Shown: piece after piece, positions 26,466 through 34,868 of the stretch
Layout: each line of letters starts with the position of its first letter
Numbering within the stretch: the first letter of the stretch is position 1
Assembly: GCF_004123845.1 (NCBI RefSeq)
Contig: NZ_NBDP01000030.1
Coordinates: 62,001-126,000 of the forward strand
Direction of reading: 5' to 3'
From: Allobosea sp. Tri-44
GTDB lineage: Bacteria > Pseudomonadota > Alphaproteobacteria > Rhizobiales > Beijerinckiaceae
Length of the DNA stretch: 64,000 nt
Position numbers and translations under genes: made by a program
Notes under the pieces: model-generated
What the model was told of the DNA's origin: nothing
Database searches by the model: none
What the model saw: the letters and a program-made list of their open reading frames with translations, nothing else

Positions 26466-26581
26466 CGCCTCACTCGCAACCGGTAGCGCAACACCTTCGG
26501 CATCACCATGGCGAGCATGACGAGCTTCATCGCGATCGAGAGCGAACCACGCTTGCGGATCTTCGGGGTCTGGTTGGTCAT
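26462..26581 (-). CDS. 39-residue basic ORF bridging the PIN-like gene and cimA
   Basis: This short frame (MTNQTPKIRKRGSLSIAMKL, then VMLAMVMPKVLRYRLRVRR) starts in an ATGA overlap with the stop of the PIN-like gene and ends in another ATGA overlap with the cimA start. Such double coupling is hard to explain by chance. The product is very basic with one Met/Val-rich hydrophobic stretch, possibly a small membrane-associated peptide. The ribosome site is weak, so translation would rely on coupling. Function unknown. It would be missed by usual length cut-offs. Confidence 0.5.
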   Translation of the reverse strand: MTNQTPKIRKRGSLSIAMKLVMLAMVMPKVLRYRLRVRR

Positions 26582-27198
26582 TGTTGTTGGTCTTCTTTCA
26601 GTACGGTCGGCAGAGGCCGCAGGTCGACAGGCGTATCGGGATCGATCTCGCCGATCATGGCGGGCTTGAGGTCGTAAATGCCCGAAATGGCCTCGAGCGC
26701 TGCAGGCGCATCGAGATTGACGCCCCATGACGCCATGGTGCGGACAAAGGCACGGGTCGTCATCAAGGTGACGGGATAGTCGACCTCGAGGAACAGGTTG
26801 GGGACTTTGCGGTCCTCATAGAGCACCACGGCGGACGAGGTTTCGTCCGGCCGCCAGAAGTCGACGAATTCGCGCAGCGCGAGTTCGCCGGAATTGCGCA
26901 GGCTCGCCTTGAGGCGCGCCTCTTCCTCCGGCGAGCGCTCGCGCGCCTTCAGCGAGCGGATGCCTTCGCCGATCACGGTCGGCACGCGCAGCAACGCCGC
27001 GCCTTCGCTTTCGATCCAGTTGCGAATCTCTAGCGCGAAAGGCTTGGTCTCATCGCCGACCAGTTCGTCCTCGACGCGATCGACCAGCACGATCCGGCGG
27101 TTCAGCCGCGGCAACATGGCGAGCAGCCCTGCCGCAGCCAGACGCAGGAGCGGCCCCGCATCGGCGATGATGATCGGCTCGCGCGAGGCGGGAGTCAT
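26578..27198 (-). CDS. PIN-like domain protein
   Basis: The 206-residue product begins IIIADAGPLLRLA, which matches the first acidic strand of PIN-type nucleases (Asp13). A later VVLYEDRKVPNLFL resembles the second acidic cluster. The middle (ERSPEEEARLKASLRNSG) is charged and helical. It is not a standard VapC by length. ATG 27198 forms TGATG with the cysS stop; a GTG one codon earlier is possible. It lies in one transcript with cysS and cimA. RNase activity is an inference only. Confidence 0.7.
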   Translation of the reverse strand: MTPASREPIIIADAGPLLRLAAAGLLAMLPRLNRRIVLVDRVEDELVGDETKPFALEIRNWIESEGAALLRVPTVIGEGIRSLKARERSPEEEARLKASLRNSGELALREFVDFWRPDETSSAVVLYEDRKVPNLFLEVDYPVTLMTTRAFVRTMASWGVNLDAPAALEAISGIYDLKPAMIGEIDPDTPVDLRPLPTVLKEDQQQ

Positions 27199-28667
27199 CA
27201 CCGCTTCACCTCCCAGCTCGTTGTCAGCTCGCCGGTCGCCGGGTCCTTGCCGTCCATGAGCACGATGCCCATCGCGACGAGCTCGTCGCGGAGGCGGTCG
27301 GACTCGGCGAAATTCTTCGCCTTGCGGGCGGTCAGGCGAGCGGCGATCGACGCCTCGACCCTTGCCCGCAGGGCATCATCGATCGCAGCCACGGCCACCT
27401 GCGGCAGAGCGATACCGAGCAGGATCAGGCTTGCCTTGAGGCCGGCATAATCCCCTGCCTTGCGCAGAGCGTGCAGCTCGGCGAGCACCTGCGAGGTGTT
27501 GAGGTCGTCCGCCAGCGCTTCGATCACCGCGGTCGGAACCTGCCCGGCCTCAGCCGCTCCGGCAGCTGCCGCCCAATCGGACAGCGTCTTCTCCGCCTCT
27601 TCCAGCGCCTTCACCGTCCAGTCGATCGGCTGGCGGTAATGGGTCTTGAGCATGGCAAGGCGCAGCACCTCGCCGGGCCAAATCCGCCCGCCGAAAGTGT
27701 CGGTCGCCAGCAGCTCGTTGATGGTGACGAAGTTGCCGAGCGACTTCGACATCTTCTCGCCTTCGACCTGCAGGAAGCCGTTGTGCATCCAGTAGTTTGC
27801 CATGCGCGGCGCACCGCCCGCCGCACCGAAGGCGCAGCAGCTCTGGGCCAGCTCGTTCTCGTGATGCGGAAAGACCAGATCGATGCCGCCGCCATGGATG
27901 TCGAAGACGTTCCTGGCGGGATCGTCGCATTGCAGGCCGCCACCGAAGGGCTCGAGCAGCGTCTTCATCGACATGGCCGAGCATTCGATGTGCCAGCCGG
28001 GGCGACCGGGCGTGGAAATGCCGGCCGGCGACGGCCAGCCCGGGTCGATCCCGGCGCGGCTCGGCTTCCACAGCACGAAATCCATCGGATCTCTTTTATA
28101 GGGAGCCACATCCACTCGTGCCCCGGAGATCATCTCGTCGAGCGAGCGCCGAGCGAGCGAGCCGTAGCGCGGCGCCTCCTTCAGGCCGGCGACGGCCGGG
28201 ACGTGGAAGAGCACATGCTCCTCGGCGACATAGGCGACACCACGGGCGATCAGGCGCTCGATGATCGCCTTCATCTCCTCGATATGGCCGGTGGCGCGCG
28301 GCTCATCGTCGGGCCGCAGATTGCCGAGCGCATCGACATCGGCGTGGAACTGCGCCGTCGTCGTCTGCGTGACCTTCGCGATCGCCTGGTTCAGCGGCAG
28401 CTCGGGAAAATCGCGCGCGGCGCGGGCCTTGATCTTGTCGTCGACGTCGGTGAGGTTGCGGGCATAGCGGACATGGCCCTCGCCATAGAGCTGCCGCAGC
28501 AGCCGGTAGAGCACGTCGAAGACGATGACCGGCCGGGCATTGCCGATATGGGCGTAGTCATAGACCGTCGGGCCGCAGACATACATGCGCACGTTATGGG
28601 GATCGACGGGGGTGAAGACCTCCTTCGTCCGCGTCAGCGTGTTGTAGAGCCTGAGGGTCGGCTGCAT
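27198..28667 (-). CDS. cysS: Cysteinyl-tRNA synthetase
   Basis: CysS charges tRNA-Cys with cysteine. The 489-residue protein has Cys31 of the zinc site in [18 protein letters not shown], the HIGH-type motif HIGN at 40-43, a further zinc region WHIECSAMS (Cys229) and FPHHENE, and KMSKS at 305-309. I chose ATG 28667 because the conserved part starts at once; the frame is open to 28697. It is the first gene of a four-gene overlapping operon ending with cimA, linking cysteine charging with isoleucine synthesis only by position. Confidence 0.95.
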   Translation of the reverse strand: MQPTLRLYNTLTRTKEVFTPVDPHNVRMYVCGPTVYDYAHIGNARPVIVFDVLYRLLRQLYGEGHVRYARNLTDVDDKIKARAARDFPELPLNQAIAKVTQTTTAQFHADVDALGNLRPDDEPRATGHIEEMKAIIERLIARGVAYVAEEHVLFHVPAVAGLKEAPRYGSLARRSLDEMISGARVDVAPYKRDPMDFVLWKPSRAGIDPGWPSPAGISTPGRPGWHIECSAMSMKTLLEPFGGGLQCDDPARNVFDIHGGGIDLVFPHHENELAQSCCAFGAAGGAPRMANYWMHNGFLQVEGEKMSKSLGNFVTINELLATDTFGGRIWPGEVLRLAMLKTHYRQPIDWTVKALEEAEKTLSDWAAAAGAAEAGQVPTAVIEALADDLNTSQVLAELHALRKAGDYAGLKASLILLGIALPQVAVAAIDDALRARVEASIAARLTARKAKNFAESDRLRDELVAMGIVLMDGKDPATGELTTSWEVKR

Positions 28668-29049
28668 CGAAGCGGTGTCCTGGCGAGAAGGCGACAAAAA
28701 CGGCTTATCCTGGCCGCTGGCCGGGGCGCTGTCTGTCTTTTCGCTTATGACGAGGACGTGAGCAGCCGGCCAGCGAAAGCTAGCGGCAAATAATGCAAAT
28801 AATGGCGAGGGCTCGCGTCATCCAGCCGTGATGCCTGTCATGTGCGCTTACGTCAAGTGGCAGCTGCGCAACGCTTGCGCGCCATCGCCTCGCCTTCCCG
28901 CGATTTCAGCTCTCTTCGCCGCAATGCCGCCACAAGCGCCCGGCGGTTTGCGCGCAACCAAGATTGCCGTGGTTCACGCAGTCTTAACCATTTGGAACCA
29001 GTTTGACATGTCGAAGGTTCAGCCCCGGTCGGGTCTCAAGGACAGTATC
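28668..29049. other. Divergent intergenic region with AT-rich patch
   Basis: No gene was supported here. A perfect 9-base tandem repeat, GCAAATAAT twice, lies at 28786-28803 and is the most AT-rich spot, a plausible promoter element for either cysS or the gene at 29050. TTAACCATTTGG near 28983 is another AT-rich patch. Confidence 0.35.
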
Positions 29050-29379
29050 ATGCGCCGCGCCGTTGCTCTGGTCGGGCTCTTCGGAATCCTCGGCGCCGGA
29101 ATGTCGCTCGTGCTGCTGCCCGCGACCGGAACAGTCGCGGCCCCGAAGGCCGAGCGCACCTATCTGATCCCAGCTGGAGACGGCTACGGCGTCGCCGACT
29201 GCATCGCCAGCAAATCCGAATGCGGCCAGATCGTCGCCGACGCCTGGTGCGAGTCGCAAGGCCACCGCGTCGCCACCGCCTATGGCCTCGCCGCTCCGGA
29301 AGATTTCACCGGCTCGACCCCGCGCCAGGCCAGCGCAACCCCGGCCGAACAGCCGCTCGCCATCACCTGCGGGGGCTAA
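29050..29379 (+). CDS. Small exported hypothetical protein with paired cysteines
   Basis: The 109-residue product has an N-terminal hydrophobic segment (RRAVALVGLFGILGAGMSLV) that could be a signal peptide. The mature part has three Cys in ADCIASKSECGQIVADAWCE and one near the C-terminus (ITCGG). The pattern looks like a conserved Hyphomicrobiales exported protein but I cannot name the family. ATG 29050 follows AAGGA at good spacing; an in-frame ATG at 29008 would add 14 residues. Confidence 0.72.
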   Translation: MRRAVALVGLFGILGAGMSLVLLPATGTVAAPKAERTYLIPAGDGYGVADCIASKSECGQIVADAWCESQGHRVATAYGLAAPEDFTGSTPRQASATPAEQPLAITCGG

Positions 29380-29468
29380 TCCCGACGGGCGAGTTCCCCC
29401 CGGATCGACGCAAGCGGTATCGTTAGCAGCCGCGGACGGTCCTCGGCTGTATCGAGAATCGTTGGCTC

Positions 29469-29816
29469 ATGATCCGCTCAGCGCTCGTCGCCGCCTTCGT
29501 CCTGACGACACTCCTGCCGGCCCACGCCTTCGAGGGCCGCTATCGAACGCTCGGCGGCAGCATGACGATCCGCCCGGCGGGGGCCGGCGTACTCAAAGTC
29601 GATATCGAGATCGGCAGCAGGAGCTGCGTCGGCGTCATTTCGGCACGCGGCCGTCCCCAGGGCGATCGGCTGGTGGCCGAGGCCAAGGAATACGACGACG
29701 TCTGCCGCCTGGACATCCGCCGCCGGGGCCGAGCCCTTACGATAACGGAGACCGGCAGCTGCGCTCATTTCCACGGCGCGAACTGCAACTACACCGGCGA
29801 CTATACGCCCCGCTAG
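29469..29816 (+). CDS. Small exported hypothetical protein
   Basis: The 115-residue product has a clear signal peptide (MIRSALVAAFVLTTLLPAHA) followed by a beta-rich mature domain with four Cys residues (RSCVGV, DDVCRLD, GSCAHF, NCNYTGDY) that probably form two disulfides. The YTGDYTPR end resembles calycin-like or lysozyme-inhibitor-like small exported folds, but no family was recognised. It is 89 bases after the previous small exported gene and convergent with creA. Confidence 0.7.
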   Translation: MIRSALVAAFVLTTLLPAHAFEGRYRTLGGSMTIRPAGAGVLKVDIEIGSRSCVGVISARGRPQGDRLVAEAKEYDDVCRLDIRRRGRALTITETGSCAHFHGANCNYTGDYTPR

Positions 29817-29837
29817 AGAGGGCGATCGGGACGCGCC

Positions 29838-30353
29838 TTATCTCACCCATTCCGAGCATTTCGGCACCTCGCCCATCCCGCCCCAGGGCATGATCGGCAC
29901 GCTCGAGGTCGAGTTCTGCGGCGAACCGTCGATCAGCTTGTCGGTGTAGACCATGTAGATCAGGACGTTGCGCTTGGTGTCGCAGCCGCGCACGATCTGC
30001 ATCTTCTTCCAGATCAGCGAGCGGCGCTCGCGGAAGACGACGTCGCCCTGCGAGAACTTCTCCTTGATCTTCACCGGGCCGATCTGGCGGCAGGCGAGCG
30101 AGACCTCCGAAACCTCCTCGGCAACGCCGAACATGCCGGAGACGCCGCCCTTCTCGGGCACAGTGTAATGGCAGGCGACGCCCTCGACGACCGGGTCGTC
30201 GACGCCGTAGACGGCGAGCTTGTCGTCCGGGGTCAGCATCTTCCAGACCGTCGACTTCCTGAAGATCAGGTCCTCCTGCGCGAAGGCCGGCGCAGCGACG
30301 CCAGCGAGCGCGAGAACAGCCGAGACGGCGAGAAGGCAACGACGAAAGCTCAT
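29838..30353 (-). CDS. creA: CreA family exported protein
   Basis: The 171-residue product has a signal peptide (RRCLLAVSAVLALAGVAAPA, then FAQ) and the CreA pattern: an early VWKMLTPDDKLAVYGVDDP, VEGVACHYTVPEKGG, and DTKRNVLIYMVYTDKLIDGSP near the C-terminus. CreA is a periplasmic or membrane-associated protein of unknown function, named from the E. coli creABCD operon; no CreBCD genes are present here. ATG 30353 starts the signal peptide; the frame continues upstream only by GC bias. Confidence 0.88.
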   Translation of the reverse strand: MSFRRCLLAVSAVLALAGVAAPAFAQEDLIFRKSTVWKMLTPDDKLAVYGVDDPVVEGVACHYTVPEKGGVSGMFGVAEEVSEVSLACRQIGPVKIKEKFSQGDVVFRERRSLIWKKMQIVRGCDTKRNVLIYMVYTDKLIDGSPQNSTSSVPIMPWGGMGEVPKCSEWVR

Positions 30354-30464
30354 CCAGATTCTCCCAGAGCATTCCCGCAGAGGGGCCGGCAAGATATGGG
30401 ATGGCACGCGCCGCCGCACCAGTGCGTGGCGATCGATAAGCAAATCACGCAACAGGGCGACGAC

Positions 30465-30998
30465 ATGCTGCCGCAGCTGGAAACTGAGCGAATCCTCCTG
30501 AAGCCGCGCTCCGACGCCGATCTCGACTTCGTCGCCGCGCTCAATGCCGATCCGGAGGTCATGCGCTATATCGCGGCAGTCGGCGATCCGGCGATGGGGC
30601 GCGAGGGCGTCGCAGGGCGCAGCTTCCTGCATGTCGAGCGCGGGCTCGGCTACTGGACCGTGTTCGCCCGGACCGACGAAAGCAACCCGCTCGGCTATGT
30701 CGGACTCATTCCGGATGGCGACGATCCGGAGCAGGCCCAGATCAGCTATCGCTTCGCCGCCCGGCATTGGGGACGGGGCTTCGCCCGGGAGGCGGTGGAT
30801 CGGCTACTCCGCTACGGCTTCGAGACGCTCGAGCTGCCGGAGGCCCTCATCGTCACGCATCCGCAGAACGCAGCATCGTTGCAGCTGGCGGCGCGGCTCG
30901 GCTTCGAATCGGCGCCGAGCGAGACCGAGATCCTGATCGGCGCAACGCCGGTGCCCGCGGTCCGCTTCCGCCTCCGGCGCGTTTACATCGCGACCTGA
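30465..30998 (+). CDS. GNAT family N-acetyltransferase (RimJ/RimL type)
   Basis: The 177-residue protein starts LETERILLKPRSDADLDFVA and has the acetyl-CoA loop region ARHWGRGFAREAVDRLLRYG, followed by VTHPQNAASLQLAARLGFE. This is the layout of RimJ/RimL-like GNAT acetyltransferases acting on protein N-termini or small amines. ATG 30465 starts the domain; an in-frame ATG at 30397 would add an unrelated leader. Substrate unknown. Confidence 0.88.
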   Translation: MLPQLETERILLKPRSDADLDFVAALNADPEVMRYIAAVGDPAMGREGVAGRSFLHVERGLGYWTVFARTDESNPLGYVGLIPDGDDPEQAQISYRFAARHWGRGFAREAVDRLLRYGFETLELPEALIVTHPQNAASLQLAARLGFESAPSETEILIGATPVPAVRFRLRRVYIAT

Positions 30999-31004
30999 CG
31001 ATTG

Positions 31005-31397
31005 CTAGCGCCGGTCGGTGCCATAGCTGTCGAGCGTCGCCGTGCGCCGGGCGATGAGATCCGCCCGGCAGCTCGGGAAATGCAGCACCTGCCCTTCCCG
31101 GCCGAAATCGCCATTGGCGTAGAATTGGCAGGCTTTTTCCTTGAAGGCGTTCCAGGCGCGCTGCTCCTCGAGCAGGTCCTTCTTCGTCGCCGGCTCGCTC
31201 GCCGCATAGAGCCGCTTCCAGGCGGCGTTCAGCTTGGCATCCTCGCGCGCGACCCATGCCCCGCCGCAGGCGGCCCAGGCAGGATTGGTGCCGTCCGATG
31301 TGTCGATGCAGCGCTTATAGGCGTCGTCAGCCGCCGCCGGCACGACCAGCGCGCCGAAGACGCCGGCAGCCAACAAGGTACGCGCGAAGCCGCGCAT
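31005..31397 (-). CDS. LprI-like (DUF1311) exported protein
   Basis: The 130-residue product has a signal peptide (RTLLAAGVFGALVVPAAA) and an LprI-type domain: KRCIDTSDG, LNAAWKRLY, LLEEQRAWNAFKEKACQFYAN, FPSCRADLIARRTATL. LprI family members include a mycobacterial lysozyme inhibitor, so envelope protection is plausible. The four Cys residues suggest two disulfides. Its start is two bases from the stop of the membrane gene upstream, so they are co-transcribed. Confidence 0.82.
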   Translation of the reverse strand: MRGFARTLLAAGVFGALVVPAAADDAYKRCIDTSDGTNPAWAACGGAWVAREDAKLNAAWKRLYAASEPATKKDLLEEQRAWNAFKEKACQFYANGDFGREGQVLHFPSCRADLIARRTATLDSYGTDRR

Positions 31398-31399
31398 GC

Positions 31400-31933
31400 T
31401 CAGGCAGCGATCGGCTTGAAGGCGAGATAATAGGCCGCGATCGCGCCGACGAAGCCGAGCCCGGTCAGCACCAGCTTCAGCCGGGTGAAGCCGCTGGCGA
31501 AGGCGACCGTGCCGTCCTCGACCTTCGGATAGCGATCGAGCAGGCGGGCGATGGCGAAATTCTCAGCAACGTCGCAGAGCCCGCCGAAGAGCCAGCCGCC
31601 ACCGCACAGAGTTGCCACCCACCAAGGATAGCCGCGCATCGAGAGGCCGGCGACGATCAACGCGCCGACGACCGCATAGACCAGCGCGAAGGCGAGATCG
31701 GCCGGCAGCAGCTTGTTGCGGTAGATCGCCCGGCGTTCGGGGCCGTAGAGCGAGAAGAGTTTTTCGACATCTTCCTTGGTGAAGCCGTTGAAATCGCTCT
31801 CCAGCGCCCGGTCGACGCGCAGGCTGCGCGCCCAGAGCCAGGACAGGAGCAGCGTCAGCACCACCAGTGCCGGCCCCCAGAAGAAGAAGCCGAGCGGGAT
31901 CAAAGTGGGGTAGAAGGTCGGCAGATCTTCCAT
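31400..31933 (-). CDS. Hypothetical four-helix membrane protein
   Basis: The 177-residue product has four hydrophobic segments (around 10-35, 80-105, 107-125 and 150-172) and a cytosolic loop with FTKEDVEKLFSLYGPERRAIY. No family recognised. ATG 31933 was preferred; GTG 31942 lies too close to its upstream GGAG. It probably shares a transcript with the LprI-like gene two bases downstream. A separate aromatic-catabolism operon ends just upstream. Confidence 0.72.
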   Translation of the reverse strand: MEDLPTFYPTLIPLGFFFWGPALVVLTLLLSWLWARSLRVDRALESDFNGFTKEDVEKLFSLYGPERRAIYRNKLLPADLAFALVYAVVGALIVAGLSMRGYPWWVATLCGGGWLFGGLCDVAENFAIARLLDRYPKVEDGTVAFASGFTRLKLVLTGLGFVGAIAAYYLAFKPIAA

Positions 31934-31967
31934 CAGGCTCACGGCTCCAGGGCGTCGTGAGCCGAGC

Positions 31968-32189
31968 CTACCTCGCCTCGTGCGCCAGCGCCACGGCCTC
32001 GCGCAGAACCCGCTCGTCGCCGATGTGATTGGCGAGGATCAGGACGAGGCGGGCATTGAGCGCAGCGCTCTCGCGCTCGTCGAGATCGCGATGCGCCTGG
32101 GCCAGCAGGCGGAAGGCCGCATCGGGATCGGCGAAGCGTGTTTCGCGGGCGAGCCCACTCGCGGGGGTCATGGCAACCGCTGCATTCAT
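31968..32189 (-). CDS. DUF2783 domain protein
   Basis: The 73-residue protein (core FADPDAAFRLLAQAHRDLDE, then LNARLVLILANHIGD) matches the DUF2783 family, small helical proteins repeatedly found next to flavin monooxygenases in aromatic catabolism clusters. Its start overlaps the stop of the monooxygenase by four bases, so they are translationally coupled. It may be an accessory subunit or stabiliser; this is inferred from gene order only. Confidence 0.85.
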   Translation of the reverse strand: MNAAVAMTPASGLARETRFADPDAAFRLLAQAHRDLDERESAALNARLVLILANHIGDERVLREAVALAHEAR

Positions 32190-33754
32190 CCCCTGCCCTC
32201 CATCCGCTCGATCGCAACCTCGATCGCAGCGCGCTTGGGTTTCGGGAAGCGTGCCGCGACATGCCCGTCCGGCCGCAGCAGCACGGCCGCGCCAGAATCC
32301 AGGGCGTAGCGGCGGCGCAGCGTCTCGTCGCCGGCCGCCGGCTCGATCGCGAGTACGCCGGCAGGCGCAATCCTTGCCGCGCCTTCAGCGAGCAGGATCG
32401 CCTGCCCCGCCGAGAAGGCCTCGCTCAGCCAGGCATAGGAAGCACCGGCGAGCGGCGCGTCGAGGAAGGGCGCGCCCGGCGGCAGGTTGCCTTCCCCGCT
32501 GTCATCCTCGCTCGAGAGCGGCGAACCGGCATAGGCGCTGGCCACCGAAAGCCGGCCGGAATTGACGAAGCGCTTGGCGAAGCCGGTATGTGGCGCCAGC
32601 GACAGGGCCGCCTCGCGCAAGAGGCGCTCGCCCGGCGAGCGCGGCGCGATGAAGTCGGTCGCCCGCGTCGAGTTCAGGATGTTCTCGTCGGCTGCGGCGA
32701 CGCGCTCGCTGTCATAGCTGTCCAGCAGCGAGGCCGGGCTCCGCCCCTGTGCGACCAGCGCCAGCTTCCAGCCGAGATTGTCGGCGTCCTGGATGCCGGA
32801 ATTGGCGCCGCGTGCGCCGAAGGGCGAGACCTGATGGGCGGCGTCGCCGGCGAAGATCACGCGTCCATGCAGAAACCTGTCGAGACGCCGGCACTGGAAG
32901 CGGTAGACCGAGACCCATTCGAGCGAAAAATCGGCATGGCCGAGCATGCGTTCGATCCGGGGCCGCACGATCTCCGGCCGCTTTTCATGATCCGGATCGG
33001 CATCGGGCCCGAGCTGGAGGTCGATGCGCCAGATATCGTCCGGCTGCTTGTGCAGCAGCGCCGATTGGCCGGAATGGAAGGGCGGATCGAACCAGAACCA
33101 GCGCTCGGTCGGGAACGGCGCGGTCATCTTCACGTCGGCGATGAGGAAGCGGTCCTCGAAGGCCTCACCGCGGAATTCCAGGCCGAGCAGGCCGCGGGTC
33201 GGCGAGCGTGCGCCGTCGCAGGCGATCAGCCAGTCAGTGTACAGGAAATAATCCCCGTCCGGCGTGGCAATGGTGAGCTTCGCCCCATCTTCACGATTGT
33301 CGAGGCCGGCGAGCCGGTTGCTCCAGCGCAGATCGACCAGCGGCTCGGCGAGCACAGCCTCGACCAGCGCCGCCTCGACATAGAATTGCTGGAGATTGAT
33401 GAAGGCCGGCTGCTTGTGCTCGCCTTCGGGCAACAGGTCGAACTCGTAGAGCTCGGTCTCACCGCGAAAAACTCTGCCCTTCTGCCAGGTGACGCCCTTG
33501 GCGACCATCGCCTCGGCGAGCCCGAGCCGGTCGAAGATCTCGAGCGTGCGCTTGGCGAAGCAGATGGCGCGCGAGCCCTCGCCGATCCGGTCGGCATCGT
33601 CGATGAGTACGACCGGCACCTGCCGGCGCGCCAGATCGAGCGCCAGCGTCAGCCCGACCGGACCGGCGCCGACGATGACGACGGGATGCCGGGCCGGCGT
33701 GGCCGTGTCCTGATCCGGGCTGCGACGATAGGCGAACTGGCGGAAGGGCTGCAT
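32186..33754 (-). CDS. FAD-dependent aromatic monooxygenase (MhpA/PcpB-like)
   Basis: The 522-residue product has the group A flavin hydroxylase motifs: VVIVGAGPVGLTLALDLA for ADP of FAD, IACDGARSPTR, and GDAAHQVSPFGARGANSGIQD for the flavin ribityl. It would use NAD(P)H and O2 to hydroxylate a phenolic ring. In this cluster a route to homogentisate, for example from 3-hydroxyphenylacetate, would fit, but the substrate cannot be read from sequence. ATG 33754 is followed directly by the conserved region. DUF2783 overlaps its stop; the MBL gene lies 11 bases upstream. Confidence 0.85.
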   Translation of the reverse strand: MQPFRQFAYRRSPDQDTATPARHPVVIVGAGPVGLTLALDLARRQVPVVLIDDADRIGEGSRAICFAKRTLEIFDRLGLAEAMVAKGVTWQKGRVFRGETELYEFDLLPEGEHKQPAFINLQQFYVEAALVEAVLAEPLVDLRWSNRLAGLDNREDGAKLTIATPDGDYFLYTDWLIACDGARSPTRGLLGLEFRGEAFEDRFLIADVKMTAPFPTERWFWFDPPFHSGQSALLHKQPDDIWRIDLQLGPDADPDHEKRPEIVRPRIERMLGHADFSLEWVSVYRFQCRRLDRFLHGRVIFAGDAAHQVSPFGARGANSGIQDADNLGWKLALVAQGRSPASLLDSYDSERVAAADENILNSTRATDFIAPRSPGERLLREAALSLAPHTGFAKRFVNSGRLSVASAYAGSPLSSEDDSGEGNLPPGAPFLDAPLAGASYAWLSEAFSAGQAILLAEGAARIAPAGVLAIEPAAGDETLRRRYALDSGAAVLLRPDGHVAARFPKPKRAAIEVAIERMEGRG

Positions 33755-33765
33755 AGGGCGACGCC

Positions 33766-34722
33766 TCAGCCGCGCAGGTCCAGCCACATCTGGCGGTCGC
33801 GCTCGTCGGTCCAGATGCGCGGATGGTCGAGGCCGCCGGCCTCGTCATAGGCGCGGGTGACGTTGAAGGGCAGGCAATGCTCGAAGATCACCCAGTCGCC
33901 ATAGGACGGCTTCAGCGTCTCATGGACGCGCTCGAAGGTCTCGCGCAGCGAACGCCCCTGGGCGACGTGCACTTTCACCGCCTCGTAGAGATCTGAGAGG
34001 AAGCCGCGCGTGCCCTTGATGCCGTCGGCGACCATCGCCCGGTTGGTCAGCGCCGCGCCGCGGCCCGGCACCATCGCAGCGGGTGCGAACGCGGCGAGCG
34101 CATCGAGCGTCGTTGGCCAATCGGTGAAATGGGCGTCGCCGCAATAGGGCGTGGCACCGTATTCGACGAGGTCGCCGGCGAAGATCACATTGGTGTCCGG
34201 CGTCCAGGCGACGATGTCGCCCGCCGTATGGCCGCGACCGAGCTTCATCAGCCGGACCTCGCGGCTGCCGAGCCAGATCGAGGCATTGTGCGAGAAGGTC
34301 ATGGTCGGCCAGGTCAGGCCCGGACGGATCGAGTCGGCCCCCTGAAAGAGCCGCGGGAAACGGCCGATCTCGCTCGCCTTGTCCTCCTCCCCGCGCTCGA
34401 CGATCATGGCGCGCGCCGCATCCGAGCAGACGATCTCTCTCGCGCCATAGGCCGGCGCGCCGAGTACCCGCACGGCATGGTAATGCGAGAGCACGACATG
34501 GCTGACCGGCTTGTCGGTGACCTCGCGGACCCGGGCGATCACCCGCTCGGCCATGGCCGGCGTCGCCTGCGCATCGAAGACGAGCACGCTGTCGTCGCCG
34601 ACGACGACGCCGCTATTGGGGTCGCCCTCGGCGGTATAGGCGTAGACGCCCTTGCCGACTTCCTCGAAGGAGACGGTCTTCTCGCCGAGATCGGCGGTGG
34701 AGGCGAAAGCGGGGGAGGACAT
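33766..34722 (-). CDS. MBL fold metallo-hydrolase with HYHAVR metal motif
   Basis: The 318-residue protein has the beta-lactamase-fold order: YTAEGDPNSGVVVGDD, LSHYHAVRVLGA, GRGHTAGDIVAW, FAGDLVEYG and a late FEHCLPFN. The usual HxHxDH is HYHAVR (His80, His82, then Val84-Arg85 where Asp-His are expected), so the second metal site is probably altered. GAGG precedes ATG 34722. It is co-oriented and close-packed with the monooxygenase and FAH genes. A hydrolase or lactonase role in the aromatic pathway is inferred. Confidence 0.83.
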   Translation of the reverse strand: MSSPAFASTADLGEKTVSFEEVGKGVYAYTAEGDPNSGVVVGDDSVLVFDAQATPAMAERVIARVREVTDKPVSHVVLSHYHAVRVLGAPAYGAREIVCSDAARAMIVERGEEDKASEIGRFPRLFQGADSIRPGLTWPTMTFSHNASIWLGSREVRLMKLGRGHTAGDIVAWTPDTNVIFAGDLVEYGATPYCGDAHFTDWPTTLDALAAFAPAAMVPGRGAALTNRAMVADGIKGTRGFLSDLYEAVKVHVAQGRSLRETFERVHETLKPSYGDWVIFEHCLPFNVTRAYDEAGGLDHPRIWTDERDRQMWLDLRG

Positions 34723-34752
34723 GGAGCAACCTCGTAAACGTGTCGATACTGG

Positions 34753-34861
34753 CGTCATGCTCGGGCTTGGCCCGAGCATCTCAGGCCGCAAGAGGCTCCA
34801 AGGAGCGCCCTACTCGTCCTGAGATTCTCGGGTCTGCGCTTCGCTTCGCCCGAGAATGACG
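34753..34861. repeat. Long inverted repeat, family B copy 2
   Basis: Ends CGTCAT and ATGACG; inner CATGCTCGGGCTTGGCCCGAG and TTCTCGGGTCTGCGCTTCGC plus CCGAGAATGACG closely match copies at 9648-9748 and 42390-42484. It lies between the FAH and MBL genes. Confidence 0.82.
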
Positions 34862-34868
34862 GTGCGGC

